DNA of 64,000 bases, taken from Flavobacterium rhamnosiphilum. Its GTDB lineage: Bacteria; Bacteroidota; Bacteroidia; Flavobacteriales; Flavobacteriaceae. A program made the position numbers and the translations under genes. The stretch's first letter is position 1. Every line of letters starts with the position of its first letter. Location of the stretch: positions 248,001 through 312,000 of the forward strand of contig NZ_SMLG01000002.1 of the NCBI RefSeq assembly GCF_004349195.1, read 5' to 3'. The notes beneath the pieces are model-generated. The model did no database searches, was not told the origin of the DNA, and saw nothing but the letters and a program-made list of their open reading frames with translations. Of this stretch, positions 52,379-61,162 are shown piece by piece.

Positions 52379-53773
52379 CTATTGCCCTCTATAAAACAAA
52401 ACGGTGGTAATTGTTTTAAAAGCAATACTCAAATCCAGAAAAACACTTCTGTGTTTGATATAATACAAGTCGTATTGCAGTTTTATCAAACTTTCATCAA
52501 TTGTCGCTCCATAAGCATAATTTACTTGTGCCCAACCCGTAAGACCCGGTTTTATAATATGTCTTGTTTCGTAGAAAGGCATTATTTCAGCAATTTCCTT
52601 TACGAAAAAAGGACGTTCCGGACGAGGACCAATAACGGCCATATCGCCTTTTAAGATATTTATAAATTGGGGAAACTCATCAATTCTGGTTTTTCTTAAA
52701 AATTTACCGAACACTGTTACTCGCGAATCATTTGTAGCGGTAAAAACAGCTCCGTTAGATTCGGCATTGCTGACCATAGTCCTGAATTTTAAAATTTCAA
52801 AGACCACACCATCTTTACCAACACGTTTTTGGGTATAAAATAACTTTCCTCGGTTTCCTATTGTATTTCCTATTAGCAGCACTGGGATTAATACCAGACC
52901 AATGAATAATCCAAGTATCGAGATACCAATTTCAAAAATTCTGACACTTAATAAATACAATTTATTGTGATTGATTCTGCTAAAAGGAAAAAATCGGTAA
53001 AAATCTCTGGACATATAATGTACCGGAATACGATGCGTTTTACTTTCATACACTTGGGTATACTCTCTAATTGTACTCCCCGACTCCAGTAAACGAAGTA
53101 GCTGCTGATACAACTCGGCAGTAATTCCATCTGTTTTTTGAGAAGCGATCACAATTTCGGATATAGAGTTTTCTTTCACGAATAAAAACAACTCCTCTCT
53201 TTTTATATTTTTAACATAAGGATATTCGGCTATTGCATCTTCAGTAGCATCGGCATTGACAAACGCAATTATTTTATAATGGGGATCTATATGCTCTAAT
53301 CCGGAAATCAACTCTTCTACTTGTTCTTTATCACATATTAAAACTGCATTTTGAAGAAACCGATTAGAGGCTAAAAACGTAACGTAAAACATCCGCCATA
53401 AAAACAAAGCCAAAAATACAACTAGATAAAACAATAGAATCTGAATTCTTTTGGAGGGCAATACCGGAGAATAAAACGGTGTTAATAAATACACTAAAAC
53501 AGTCGTTGAAACAGTAAGAATGGTACTCTTCAGTACCAGAAATTGGTTGCTGGCAACCTGAAGATTATACATTTCGAAAATAGTTCCGAAAAGATTGATA
53601 TAAACTCCCAAGATAATCATCCAATATAAATTATTGGTTGACATAGTAAAATAGTCAAAATCAAATATTTTCCCAACAAAAAACAAAGAACCCAAAACAA
53701 AAAACACATCAAAAATGCGAAGAATCATCTTTCGTTCTGATATTTCAAAATGAATCTTGTCTACTGAAAACAT
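52379..53773 (-). CDS. Undecaprenyl-phosphate sugar transferase (WcaJ/WbaP type)
   Basis: A 464-residue initiating glycosyltransferase. An N-terminal block of about four to five membrane helices and a Rossmann-like region (about 135-235) precede a long membrane segment (about 275-300) and the cytoplasmic catalytic domain. Diagnostic catalytic stretches are GKLFYTQKRVGKDGVVFEILKFRTMV, LRKTRIDEFPQFINILKGDMAVIGPRPE and PGLTGWAQVNYAYGAT. It transfers a sugar-1-phosphate to undecaprenyl phosphate in the inner membrane. It is the last gene of the leftward cluster. Confidence 0.93.
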   Translation of the reverse strand: MFSVDKIHFEISERKMILRIFDVFFVLGSLFFVGKIFDFDYFTMSTNNLYWMIILGVYINLFGTIFEMYNLQVASNQFLVLKSTILTVSTTVLVYLLTPFYSPVLPSKRIQILLFYLVVFLALFLWRMFYVTFLASNRFLQNAVLICDKEQVEELISGLEHIDPHYKIIAFVNADATEDAIAEYPYVKNIKREELFLFVKENSISEIVIASQKTDGITAELYQQLLRLLESGSTIREYTQVYESKTHRIPVHYMSRDFYRFFPFSRINHNKLYLLSVRIFEIGISILGLFIGLVLIPVLLIGNTIGNRGKLFYTQKRVGKDGVVFEILKFRTMVSNAESNGAVFTATNDSRVTVFGKFLRKTRIDEFPQFINILKGDMAVIGPRPERPFFVKEIAEIMPFYETRHIIKPGLTGWAQVNYAYGATIDESLIKLQYDLYYIKHRSVFLDLSIAFKTITTVLFYRGQ

Positions 53774-54050
53774 GAGTGATATTTACGTATAGGAATGCAA
53801 TTTAACACTTTTGAGTCGAAGTAAATTTAAGATATGTTAATTTTTTTAACAAAATTTTCTTTTTAACGTATTAATCTGTGACCAACTCAGATCTAATTAA
53901 TATAATGAAACAAAAAAAGCAATATAAATGACATTCAAACTCTCAGGCTGAGCGTATTCCGATAACTATAGGAAGAAGCCCATATAGTAAAAACGTCATT
54001 GGTAAATAGATTCAGAACATACTTCATTAATAAAATTAAAGAATAACAAA
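53774..54050. other. Gene-free gap in the polysaccharide cluster
   Basis: A 277-bp AT-rich gap between the sugar transferase and ligase genes. It has no strong hairpin or frame; a promoter for the sugar transferase is likely but not recognised. Confidence 0.4.
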
Positions 54051-55394
54051 TTAATCCTCTTTCTTTCTTTTAAGAAAACCCAACTGCACATTCAGCAAAG
54101 ACAGAGAGTACACAAAGGCTGGCGCCGCGGTACGCATGGCAGCATGATTGATAGTAAAAAACCAAAAAGCAACAAAACACAATAAAAACATGTTGAACTT
54201 GTTCTCCAGATACAAAACAAGCGGTGTAAAAAACAGAATCAATAATCCTAGAACCCCCAGTGAACCATGTTCCGCAAGCATTCGGGTGATTTCATCATGG
54301 GACACTATAAAAATACCGGTTTCAGCTTCCCGAACTTCCTGACCTTTTCCTACCCCCACCCCAAAAATAGGATTCTTCAAGAAAGTGTTTATTTCATTTA
54401 TTGCGACTTCTTCCCTACCTGTAAATCGACTTTCTTTTACCCTTCCTTTCGCATCTTGGTTAGCATAGCGTTTGTCAATAAGCCCACCAGTTTGAAACGA
54501 AGTGTACCCCCAAGTAGCCATCATAGCCAAAACAACCATCACTATAGTATAATTGAGTTTTACTTTTCCCCTATAATTGGATTTCAAATACAAGAAAAAC
54601 AGCAACAAAACAATCATTAAAAAACCAGTGACCATACCGCCTCTTGAAAACGTTAGCATACCACGATAGCTAATATTTAGAGCAACAATTAAATTTATTA
54701 ATAACATAAATTTAGTTGAAGACTCTAATATAATCCTGGAAAAAAAGATAAACATCCCTAAACCTAGGACTGTAGCTACCTGATTGGGACCATAGCCTCC
54801 TGAAGTTTGAAAATTGGAATCGGTACCTGTAATCACATCACGAATGTTTGGGGTATACAAAGTCAAGTAGACCATACAGCTAATAATAGGCAAACCCATA
54901 CTCAATAAGACGCTATTTATTTGTTCTAATGAAATTTTTCGCCTAAACGTATATAGGGAAGCCAAGCCCAAACAGACGGGACCCGAAATATTAAAGGCGA
55001 TGGCTTTTCGAATATTGGTATCAAAATCCAAGGCAAAAGTCGAAATAACCACACTGGGAACTAACAATAACAAAAACAACCAATACGGTGTTGCGCCTTT
55101 AGAAAAACCACTATAGTACATCCCAATCAAAAGAAAGACCATTACACCATACTTAGAAATTTCATACAATGGGTTGCCGCCGGTCATCCTCAAAAAAACT
55201 TCACTTCCCACCACATAAGCGGCAGCCATAAGGGCTTCGTTATTCCGGTTTTGTTTTTTAATGATGTAGTACACGCCAAAAACAAAAATAGAATACCCGT
55301 ATATTTTAGAAGCAAAGGGAATGACATAAACCAATACACCAATAAAAACATGAAATAGTATTAAATAGAGATAGTACTGTTCTTCTTTTTTCAT
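54051..55394 (-). CDS. O-antigen ligase / Wzy-like polymerase membrane protein
   Basis: A 447-residue protein with about eleven membrane helices. The large periplasmic loop and the motif FLKNPIFGVGVGKGQEVREAETG, then HDEITRMLAEHGSLGVLGLLILF, match the O-antigen ligase/polymerase (Wzy/WaaL) family, which joins or polymerises lipid-linked glycan. Ligase and polymerase cannot be told apart from sequence. It begins 17 bp after the adjacent glycosyltransferase gene stop. Confidence 0.9.
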   Translation of the reverse strand: MKKEEQYYLYLILFHVFIGVLVYVIPFASKIYGYSIFVFGVYYIIKKQNRNNEALMAAAYVVGSEVFLRMTGGNPLYEISKYGVMVFLLIGMYYSGFSKGATPYWLFLLLLVPSVVISTFALDFDTNIRKAIAFNISGPVCLGLASLYTFRRKISLEQINSVLLSMGLPIISCMVYLTLYTPNIRDVITGTDSNFQTSGGYGPNQVATVLGLGMFIFFSRIILESSTKFMLLINLIVALNISYRGMLTFSRGGMVTGFLMIVLLLFFLYLKSNYRGKVKLNYTIVMVVLAMMATWGYTSFQTGGLIDKRYANQDAKGRVKESRFTGREEVAINEINTFLKNPIFGVGVGKGQEVREAETGIFIVSHDEITRMLAEHGSLGVLGLLILFFTPLVLYLENKFNMFLLCFVAFWFFTINHAAMRTAAPAFVYSLSLLNVQLGFLKRKKED

Positions 55395-55411
55395 TTCAAA
55401 TATTTTGTTTT

Positions 55412-56485
55412 TTATAAACTTTTATATTTTGACAATAACAACTTAATTACACTGTCTTTTGAATAATTTTCCAAAACCAATTCATGCAAATTTAACCCAA
55501 ATCTATCGCTTAGTAATTTGTCTGAAATTATTTTTTGCAGCTGTTCCTGTATCTGTAAATCATTCAAAGGATCAAATAACAACCCACTAAAATCATCCTT
55601 AATAATCAATGGACAAAATCCCACATTGGTAGAGACAACAGGCAATTGTGCTAATCCATATTCCAATAAGGTTACAGGAAACCCCTCAGCAGTCGATGTC
55701 AATATTCCTATTGTAGCTTGTGCCAAAATATGTTGAACATCATTTTTAGAACCATAAATAAAAACAGAATTTTCTAAATTATTTTCTCTAATAAAATCTT
55801 TTAAAAGAATTGAATAACTATCATTATAATCTTTTCCAATTAAATGCAAACTCCAACCGAAATCATTTAACTTCATTTCTTTAAAAGCAGAAAGTATTAC
55901 ACTATGGTTTTTTGGATTTTTTAAATTGGCTAAACAAATAATTCGCTTTCCATTATTTCCACTTAAAAAAGTAGTTTTGGGATAATTCAACTCAAATATT
56001 GCAAAATTGGAAATATACGACACTTTTTTAACCAATAAGTTTTTGCTAGCCCAGGTCTCTAGTTGATGATTGACAACGAAAACAGAAGAAAAAAAAACAG
56101 AAGAAAAAAACAATATACCATTATTAATTCTAGATTGATTTACCCGTGCACCGTAATGTTCGTGCCAAATAATTTTTATTTTAGGATAGATAATTTTAAG
56201 TAAAACAGCAATAAAAAATGAGGTACCATGCGCGTGAACAAGCATCACTTTATTTACTTTCACATAATTTCTCAACATAAGAAGCGCTTTATAATCAAAA
56301 ACTTTTTTCCTGTTCAAAAACAAATACGAAACGCCCCCGTCAACCTGATTCACAAGCGCCCCCTCTTTACGGCTAACTACCAATCCGGAGAATTCAACAT
56401 ACTGCACTAAAGCATTGGCATAACTTACCGCCATGCGTTCGGCACCACCAGCCTCAAGGGAATCTATAATTTGAATGATACGCAT
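55412..56485 (-). CDS. GT4-family glycosyltransferase
   Basis: A 357-residue GT-B glycosyltransferase. The start MRIIQIIDSLEAGGAERMAVSYANAL is the usual GT4 donor/acceptor region (GGAER), and the C-terminal half carries ILTSTAEGFPVTLLEYGLAQLPVVSTNVG, the EGFPxxxLE motif that binds the nucleotide-sugar. Specificity unknown. Confidence 0.92.
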   Translation of the reverse strand: MRIIQIIDSLEAGGAERMAVSYANALVQYVEFSGLVVSRKEGALVNQVDGGVSYLFLNRKKVFDYKALLMLRNYVKVNKVMLVHAHGTSFFIAVLLKIIYPKIKIIWHEHYGARVNQSRINNGILFFSSVFFSSVFVVNHQLETWASKNLLVKKVSYISNFAIFELNYPKTTFLSGNNGKRIICLANLKNPKNHSVILSAFKEMKLNDFGWSLHLIGKDYNDSYSILLKDFIRENNLENSVFIYGSKNDVQHILAQATIGILTSTAEGFPVTLLEYGLAQLPVVSTNVGFCPLIIKDDFSGLLFDPLNDLQIQEQLQKIISDKLLSDRFGLNLHELVLENYSKDSVIKLLLSKYKSL

Positions 56486-56902
56486 TTTTGTTTTTATCTT
56501 CTTTTTTGTTTATTATTCTTGGAAACTTGTCATTCCCCTAAACTTGTCATTCCGATGAAGAAGGAATCCCATCATAGTTTATCATTAATACAAATCTTAT
56601 ATCATCTGTCGTTACTACAAAAGTGTCATTGTGTAACAATTCACTATCGCTCATTAATCACATAATAATAATAATAATAATAACCCGTTGGGTGTAATAT
56701 TCAAAACGTCAGTTCGAGTGTATTTTGTGGAGTAAAACGGAACAAAAAATGTATCGAGAACTGTTTTTAATACTAATTTTCTAGTTCTCGATACTCCGAA
56801 GCTTCGGGATCTGACGAAAACCACTCGAACTGACGAAAATTATCATCAAAAACCAATTACACCCATCGGTTAATAATAATAATAATAATAATAATACATT
56901 CA
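56486..56902. other. Gap in the polysaccharide cluster filled by repeats
   Basis: The 417-bp gap between two GT4 genes contains AACTTGTCATTCC near 56524 (with AAACTTGTCATTCCG also at 56541), two AAT tracts and the nested inverted repeat between them. No open frame with coding features is seen. Confidence 0.5.
56662..56895. repeat. Nested hairpin element inside an (AAT)n tract
   Basis: Three pairs of arms are stacked: CCGTTGGGTGTAAT/ATTACACCCATCGG (56685-56698 and 56856-56869, 13 of 14 matching), GTCAGTTCGAGTG/CACTCGAACTGAC (56708-56720 and 56822-56834, perfect 13 bp), and GTATCGAGAACT/AGTTCTCGATAC (56751-56762 and 56783-56794, perfect 12 bp). AAT tracts in the same orientation lie on both sides (56662-56683 and 56871-56895), as if a 187-bp element inserted into one microsatellite. 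Confidence 0.65.
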
Positions 56903-58024
56903 TCATTTAGAAACCAACAACTCCTTAATCGCTTCTTCAAAAACATCCAACGTATAATTCCTGGACCAGTCCGAAGCTTTCACTCTTTTGCCATAAAAAC
57001 CAGATTCACTTCTTAAAAGTATTTCTATCTGTGCCACATCTTTTTCTAAATGCATTTCCAACAAAACCCCTCTATTTCCATAATCCAACATGAAAGGCAC
57101 ACAAGATACTGCAGTGGCAATGGGAACACAACCCCAAAACATCCCCTCGGCAATCGCTTTCGGCCAACCTTCACTATCCGAAGGCAATAGCACAAAATGA
57201 CTGCTTTGATAGACTGTTTTTAAAATTTCTTTTGTTTGATTTCCTTCCAATGAAATGATTTTTTCTAGATTATTTTTTGCAATATAGTTTTCTAATTTGT
57301 TTCTTTCTATTCCATCTCCAAATAAACGTAACATTACATCGAGTCCTTTTTTTGACAATGATTCTACTAACTGTATAGCATACAAAGGATTTTTCCCTTT
57401 GACCAAAGTCCCCACAAAAACAAAATTAATTTTTCCCTCTAAATCCTTTTGGATAAATGGCAATTTATCTGCTTCGGTATAGGTGGCGGTAAAAAAGGGT
57501 TTGATGTTTTTAGTCCTGCCTTCCCATTCCCCATACACCAACACCTGAATATTCCGAGTCACCAATGTATTGCTTAGTATTCTTTTTTGTAACCCATAGC
57601 TCCAAGGTTGCTTCGATTTTGGATCCCAATTGCCGGCATATTTGGCTGTTTTAGGTTTATTTGGAAAAAGCATTTGAATCAGACATCCCAACAATCCTAT
57701 ATTTCCAGGGCAACGCAAATGAATATGATCCGTTTGTTGCATCGCTCTGTAAATTTGCCAACTGATTTTAGGCAGTTTTACAACCGTTCTCAAAACTGAT
57801 TTCAGACCCAATAAATCGATAGGCTCAACACCTACAAATTGAATTTTTTTATGTCTATAATCAATATCAATGGAAGTTTTGGAAGAATGCGCTATTGGAG
57901 CGACCAAAATCAATTCATCTGCATACTTAGACCAAATATTCATTTCGACCACATAAGGTGCATAAGCAAAATAATTCTTTTGCTCAATGCTATGAGGAAC
58001 ATGGGTGATTATTAAAAAAGTCAT
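56903..58024 (-). CDS. GT4-family glycosyltransferase
   Basis: A 373-residue GT-B enzyme. The start MTFLIITHVPHSIEQKNYFAYAPYVVEMNIW and the C-terminal NFVFVGTLVKGKNPLYAIQLVESLSKKG, LRLFGDGIERNKLENYI and FVLLPSDSEGWPKAIAEGMFWGCVPIAT are typical for GT4. It lacks the usual N-terminal GG motif, so its acceptor may differ from the other GT4 members here. Specificity unknown. Confidence 0.9.
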   Translation of the reverse strand: MTFLIITHVPHSIEQKNYFAYAPYVVEMNIWSKYADELILVAPIAHSSKTSIDIDYRHKKIQFVGVEPIDLLGLKSVLRTVVKLPKISWQIYRAMQQTDHIHLRCPGNIGLLGCLIQMLFPNKPKTAKYAGNWDPKSKQPWSYGLQKRILSNTLVTRNIQVLVYGEWEGRTKNIKPFFTATYTEADKLPFIQKDLEGKINFVFVGTLVKGKNPLYAIQLVESLSKKGLDVMLRLFGDGIERNKLENYIAKNNLEKIISLEGNQTKEILKTVYQSSHFVLLPSDSEGWPKAIAEGMFWGCVPIATAVSCVPFMLDYGNRGVLLEMHLEKDVAQIEILLRSESGFYGKRVKASDWSRNYTLDVFEEAIKELLVSK

Positions 58025-58459
58025 GTTATGGTTAAAATGAAAAATGATTTCGTTTGAAAAATTTACGGAAAGTTAATTATTAATCTGAATCAAAGTATAT
58101 TATTTTCAACGAATACCATTTATATTTATGAAACAATCTGGTTATTAGTTCAATCGCAATGTCATTAAGGTTAAGCTATTTTAATCGTCACTTCGAGTGA
58201 TTTTGAACATTAATGCGACAGCTTTAATGTTCAAAATTGTATCGAGAAGCCTTCAAAACGTAAAGATTCTCCCTCGATAGCTATCGGGGTTCGTAAAAAT
58301 TTTCTATCGCAAATTATTACTTTCCTGAAGCGTCGGGACGAACTGACGAAACCTTATTAACATTCCGCTCGATGCGATATAAAAATGTCGGACGTATTTG
58401 TAATTATAAACGGTATAACAGTTAGAGAAAGCAATTCCACCTTATTCCGATTCGCATTA
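58025..58459. other. Gap in the polysaccharide cluster filled by repeats
   Basis: The 435-bp gap contains a shared repeat word AATGTCATTAAGGTTAAG (58159-58176), CGTCACTTCGAGTG (58188-58201), the stem TTTTGAACATTAA/TTAATGTTCAAAA (58202-58238), a CGATAGCTATCG palindrome and the closing GACGAACTGACG (58337-58348). These resemble the element at 56.7 kb in decayed form. No gene is seen. Confidence 0.5.
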
Positions 58460-59326
58460 TTACCTAACCTTTAATAAAACAGCAATGCTTCCGGCGGTTA
58501 ATTCCTCATCAGAATAATTTTTATATAATTCGTTAATCTTTAATTTCTTGAATTTTCTATGCTGCTCGCTTCCCTCTTTACAGCTATCAAATTCAAGAGA
58601 AACAATTTCAAAATCTTTTTCAAAAAGTTGCAGGTACTGAGGTAATCGAAGTCTGTTGTGATAATCGAATTTCGTTTGAATCCTGTCCCATTCCTCATTG
58701 CTGTATTTAAGGAAATCATACAGAGAAATACTGTCATCCGAGTAAGCTCTATGATCACTTGGTGAAATTAGATGTACTATATAACTCCCGCTCTTTAATT
58801 TTTTTCTGAATGTTTCATGAATTTTAATGATACTTTCTAGAGGTATATGTTCTAATACAAATCGGGACACCACCAGATCTGCATTTATAAAATTGCCATT
58901 ACAAATGTCGGTATACGGAAAATAGCGTATGTCCTTTGGCAATTGAAAAACACCTTCAAAGGCACTTGATGGAACTCCGTACTTTTTTGAAAACAGCACA
59001 TTCAATTTTACAATTTCAGACAACTTATAATGCTTGTTAATATCATAAGTGTCAACCCTATTGGCATTGGAATCATACTTTAACAAATAAGGAAGTATGG
59101 GCAACCAACCGGATCCCAACTCTATTATATGCTTGTTTTTTAATTCAAATCCATTTCTGTCAAGTATTCTTGAAATAGTTTCCAATGATTTCCTGGTGGA
59201 TTCGATCTTATAGTCAATCGTATCCTTGGCAAATAACTCCTGCAATTTGTGGTACAAATAAAACCCAAATTGTTTAGGCAAAACATCAAGGCATTTAAAC
59301 AGGACTGTTTTGGATTTATGGTTCAT
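58460..59326 (-). CDS. Class I SAM-dependent methyltransferase
   Basis: A 288-residue protein with SAM motif I KHIIELGSGWLPILPYL and the following ADLVVSRFVLEHIP. Methyltransferases of this type within glycan clusters modify sugars. The target is unknown. It starts 28 bp after the next gene stop. Confidence 0.82.
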   Translation of the reverse strand: MNHKSKTVLFKCLDVLPKQFGFYLYHKLQELFAKDTIDYKIESTRKSLETISRILDRNGFELKNKHIIELGSGWLPILPYLLKYDSNANRVDTYDINKHYKLSEIVKLNVLFSKKYGVPSSAFEGVFQLPKDIRYFPYTDICNGNFINADLVVSRFVLEHIPLESIIKIHETFRKKLKSGSYIVHLISPSDHRAYSDDSISLYDFLKYSNEEWDRIQTKFDYHNRLRLPQYLQLFEKDFEIVSLEFDSCKEGSEQHRKFKKLKINELYKNYSDEELTAGSIAVLLKVR

Positions 59327-59354
59327 TTAGAAAGTTTTGTTATAATTCTTACTT

Positions 59355-60164
59355 TTATTTCTTTTTCATTAGCATGGTCAAATGCATGCAACGGAATAAA
59401 ACTCGATTAGAAGTTCTGGATTTTTCCCAATCGTGCTGATGCCATTGTTGCCCAATTTGTTTTTTCTTTTCTTCAGAAATAGGCAAAAAAGCTACAAATA
59501 CATTCCATTTGGATTTTCCTAAAAGTCCGCGTCTGTCAAGGATTGTAAAAGCTTTTTGGTATTGGTAAAATGTTTTTTTAGTAAATGGCCATTCCCAAGC
59601 CGCATCCGATTGAAAAGGACGGTAAAGGGTTCTTATGATTTTTATGGGCCAACTCGTTTGCAGCGGATCATAACTTATTATTTCACCCTTTGGAGCTAAT
59701 TTTTCATTCAATTTGTCAATTAGAATGTTGGTGTTTTCAAAATGATGCAATACCCCATAAGCATAAATTAAGTCAAAGTCTTTCTCTGTAAAATCATCGG
59801 AAAGGAAATCAACGGCTTCGGCTTTAGCATGAGGGAAAGGTTTCAACCTTGCGTTCAGTTTTGCAATGGCCACATCGCTCAAATCAATACCCAGGTAGCC
59901 TTTGGCATTTTCGGCAAGATACAATGACCAGTAATTCCCTGAATAACATCCCAAATCAAGTACTTTTTTATTGGACAAATCACCAAACCATTCTTTATGC
60001 AAGAGATAGGCTTGGTCTTGAATACCAATGGTTTTCCTAATCGTATTGAGAAGTCCGTTTCTGAATTTCGCCCAGATTGTGGTAAAAAAATTCTGCTTAC
60101 TATTGTTATTATAAAATTCCTTTTGCTTTTTATTGGTTTCTAAAATAGCCTCTGTTGTTTTCAT
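59355..60164 (-). CDS. Class I SAM-dependent methyltransferase
   Basis: A 269-residue protein with a clear motif I (KKVLDLGCYSGNYWSLYLAENA), the acidic-loop motif GYLGIDLSDVAIAKL, and DLIYAYGVLHHFENTNILIDKL. It overlaps the preceding glycosyltransferase by 4 bp (ATGA), a sign of translational coupling. Probably modifies a sugar residue in the cluster product. Confidence 0.87.
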   Translation of the reverse strand: MKTTEAILETNKKQKEFYNNNSKQNFFTTIWAKFRNGLLNTIRKTIGIQDQAYLLHKEWFGDLSNKKVLDLGCYSGNYWSLYLAENAKGYLGIDLSDVAIAKLNARLKPFPHAKAEAVDFLSDDFTEKDFDLIYAYGVLHHFENTNILIDKLNEKLAPKGEIISYDPLQTSWPIKIIRTLYRPFQSDAAWEWPFTKKTFYQYQKAFTILDRRGLLGKSKWNVFVAFLPISEEKKKQIGQQWHQHDWEKSRTSNRVLFRCMHLTMLMKKK

Positions 60165-61162
60165 TGGGTTATTTTTGGTTTATCAATCATTAAGCTCCAC
60201 CACCCCATCATTCGCCCCATAGCTTCTGTAAAGGCTGCTGTCCTTTTACTTGTTGTAAATGTATTGCTAAATCTGATTATTGTCAACAGTATCGTGATGG
60301 AATGCCATTTTAATTTTGCATTAAAGGAAGGCTTAGGGTTCTTCACCCTCCAAACATACCAACCGTTTCGCACCACCATTTTCCCGTATTGGTATTGGTT
60401 GGGTCTTCCTGATGGATTGTGATAGTGATTTAGCTGTGCGGCAGTATTCACGTATAGCTTGCCTGTTTTGGCTAGCCGCAATGTAAAATCGGCATCTTCA
60501 TACAAGCCATAGCCTTCAAAATAAGTGGAAAATTGCATGGTTTCAAATACTTTTTTTCTAAAAGACGAAACGCCTCCCATCAGCATTTCGACCTCATATA
60601 TTTTACCGCTGGGTGGTAAAAAACCCACACTTCTCCCATGCGAAAACAAAGACGAATACCCTGGTGGACAATCGCTATCCAAGCCTAACTTTTTTCTCAA
60701 AACAAATCGACTGCCGTCTTTTCGTTTCCAACCGTCAAAATAATATTCATCAATTTTCGGTTGGTAATTGTCTTCTACAAATTCACATTCAGACTCATTA
60801 ATGATATACCCTCCTACACCCAAAGCTTCGGGATGAACTTCGTAGGTTTTCATTATTTGCTCAAAGTAATCTTTCCCTAAAACGGTATCATCGTCAAGAA
60901 AACAAACTATCTCCGTTTCATCCCCCATTCGTTCAATACCGTAATTTCGCTGTTTGGTTAGACCTCGTTGTTCCTTTGGGACAAGAAAATAGTTTAAATT
61001 ATGGAATGGATTTTCATTTAAGATCATTTCCGTTTCACTATTGGTTGAACCATCAACAATCAAAACCTCGTCAGGGTATAGCGATTGTTCCCGAACCGAT
61101 TGCAACAGTTGAAGTAAGGGTTCTGGACGCATATAAGTGCAAATTATTAAGGAAAATTTCAT
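60161..61162 (-). CDS. GT2-family glycosyltransferase
   Basis: A 333-residue GT-A enzyme. The N-terminus MKFSLIICTYMRPEPLLQLLQSVREQSLYPDEVLIVDGS and the DXD site VCFLDDDTVLGKDYFEQ identify GT2. The following GVGGYIINESECEFV and GGVSSFRKKVFETM are also common. Specificity unknown. It overlaps both neighbours by 4 bp. Confidence 0.92.
   Translation of the reverse strand: MKFSLIICTYMRPEPLLQLLQSVREQSLYPDEVLIVDGSTNSETEMILNENPFHNLNYFLVPKEQRGLTKQRNYGIERMGDETEIVCFLDDDTVLGKDYFEQIMKTYEVHPEALGVGGYIINESECEFVEDNYQPKIDEYYFDGWKRKDGSRFVLRKKLGLDSDCPPGYSSLFSHGRSVGFLPPSGKIYEVEMLMGGVSSFRKKVFETMQFSTYFEGYGLYEDADFTLRLAKTGKLYVNTAAQLNHYHNPSGRPNQYQYGKMVVRNGWYVWRVKNPKPSFNAKLKWHSITILLTIIRFSNTFTTSKRTAAFTEAMGRMMGWWSLMIDKPKITQ

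Noticed and set aside
52336..56895. Possible CRISPR array
   Set aside because: The repeats are trinucleotides and palindromes without spaced repeat-spacer units.
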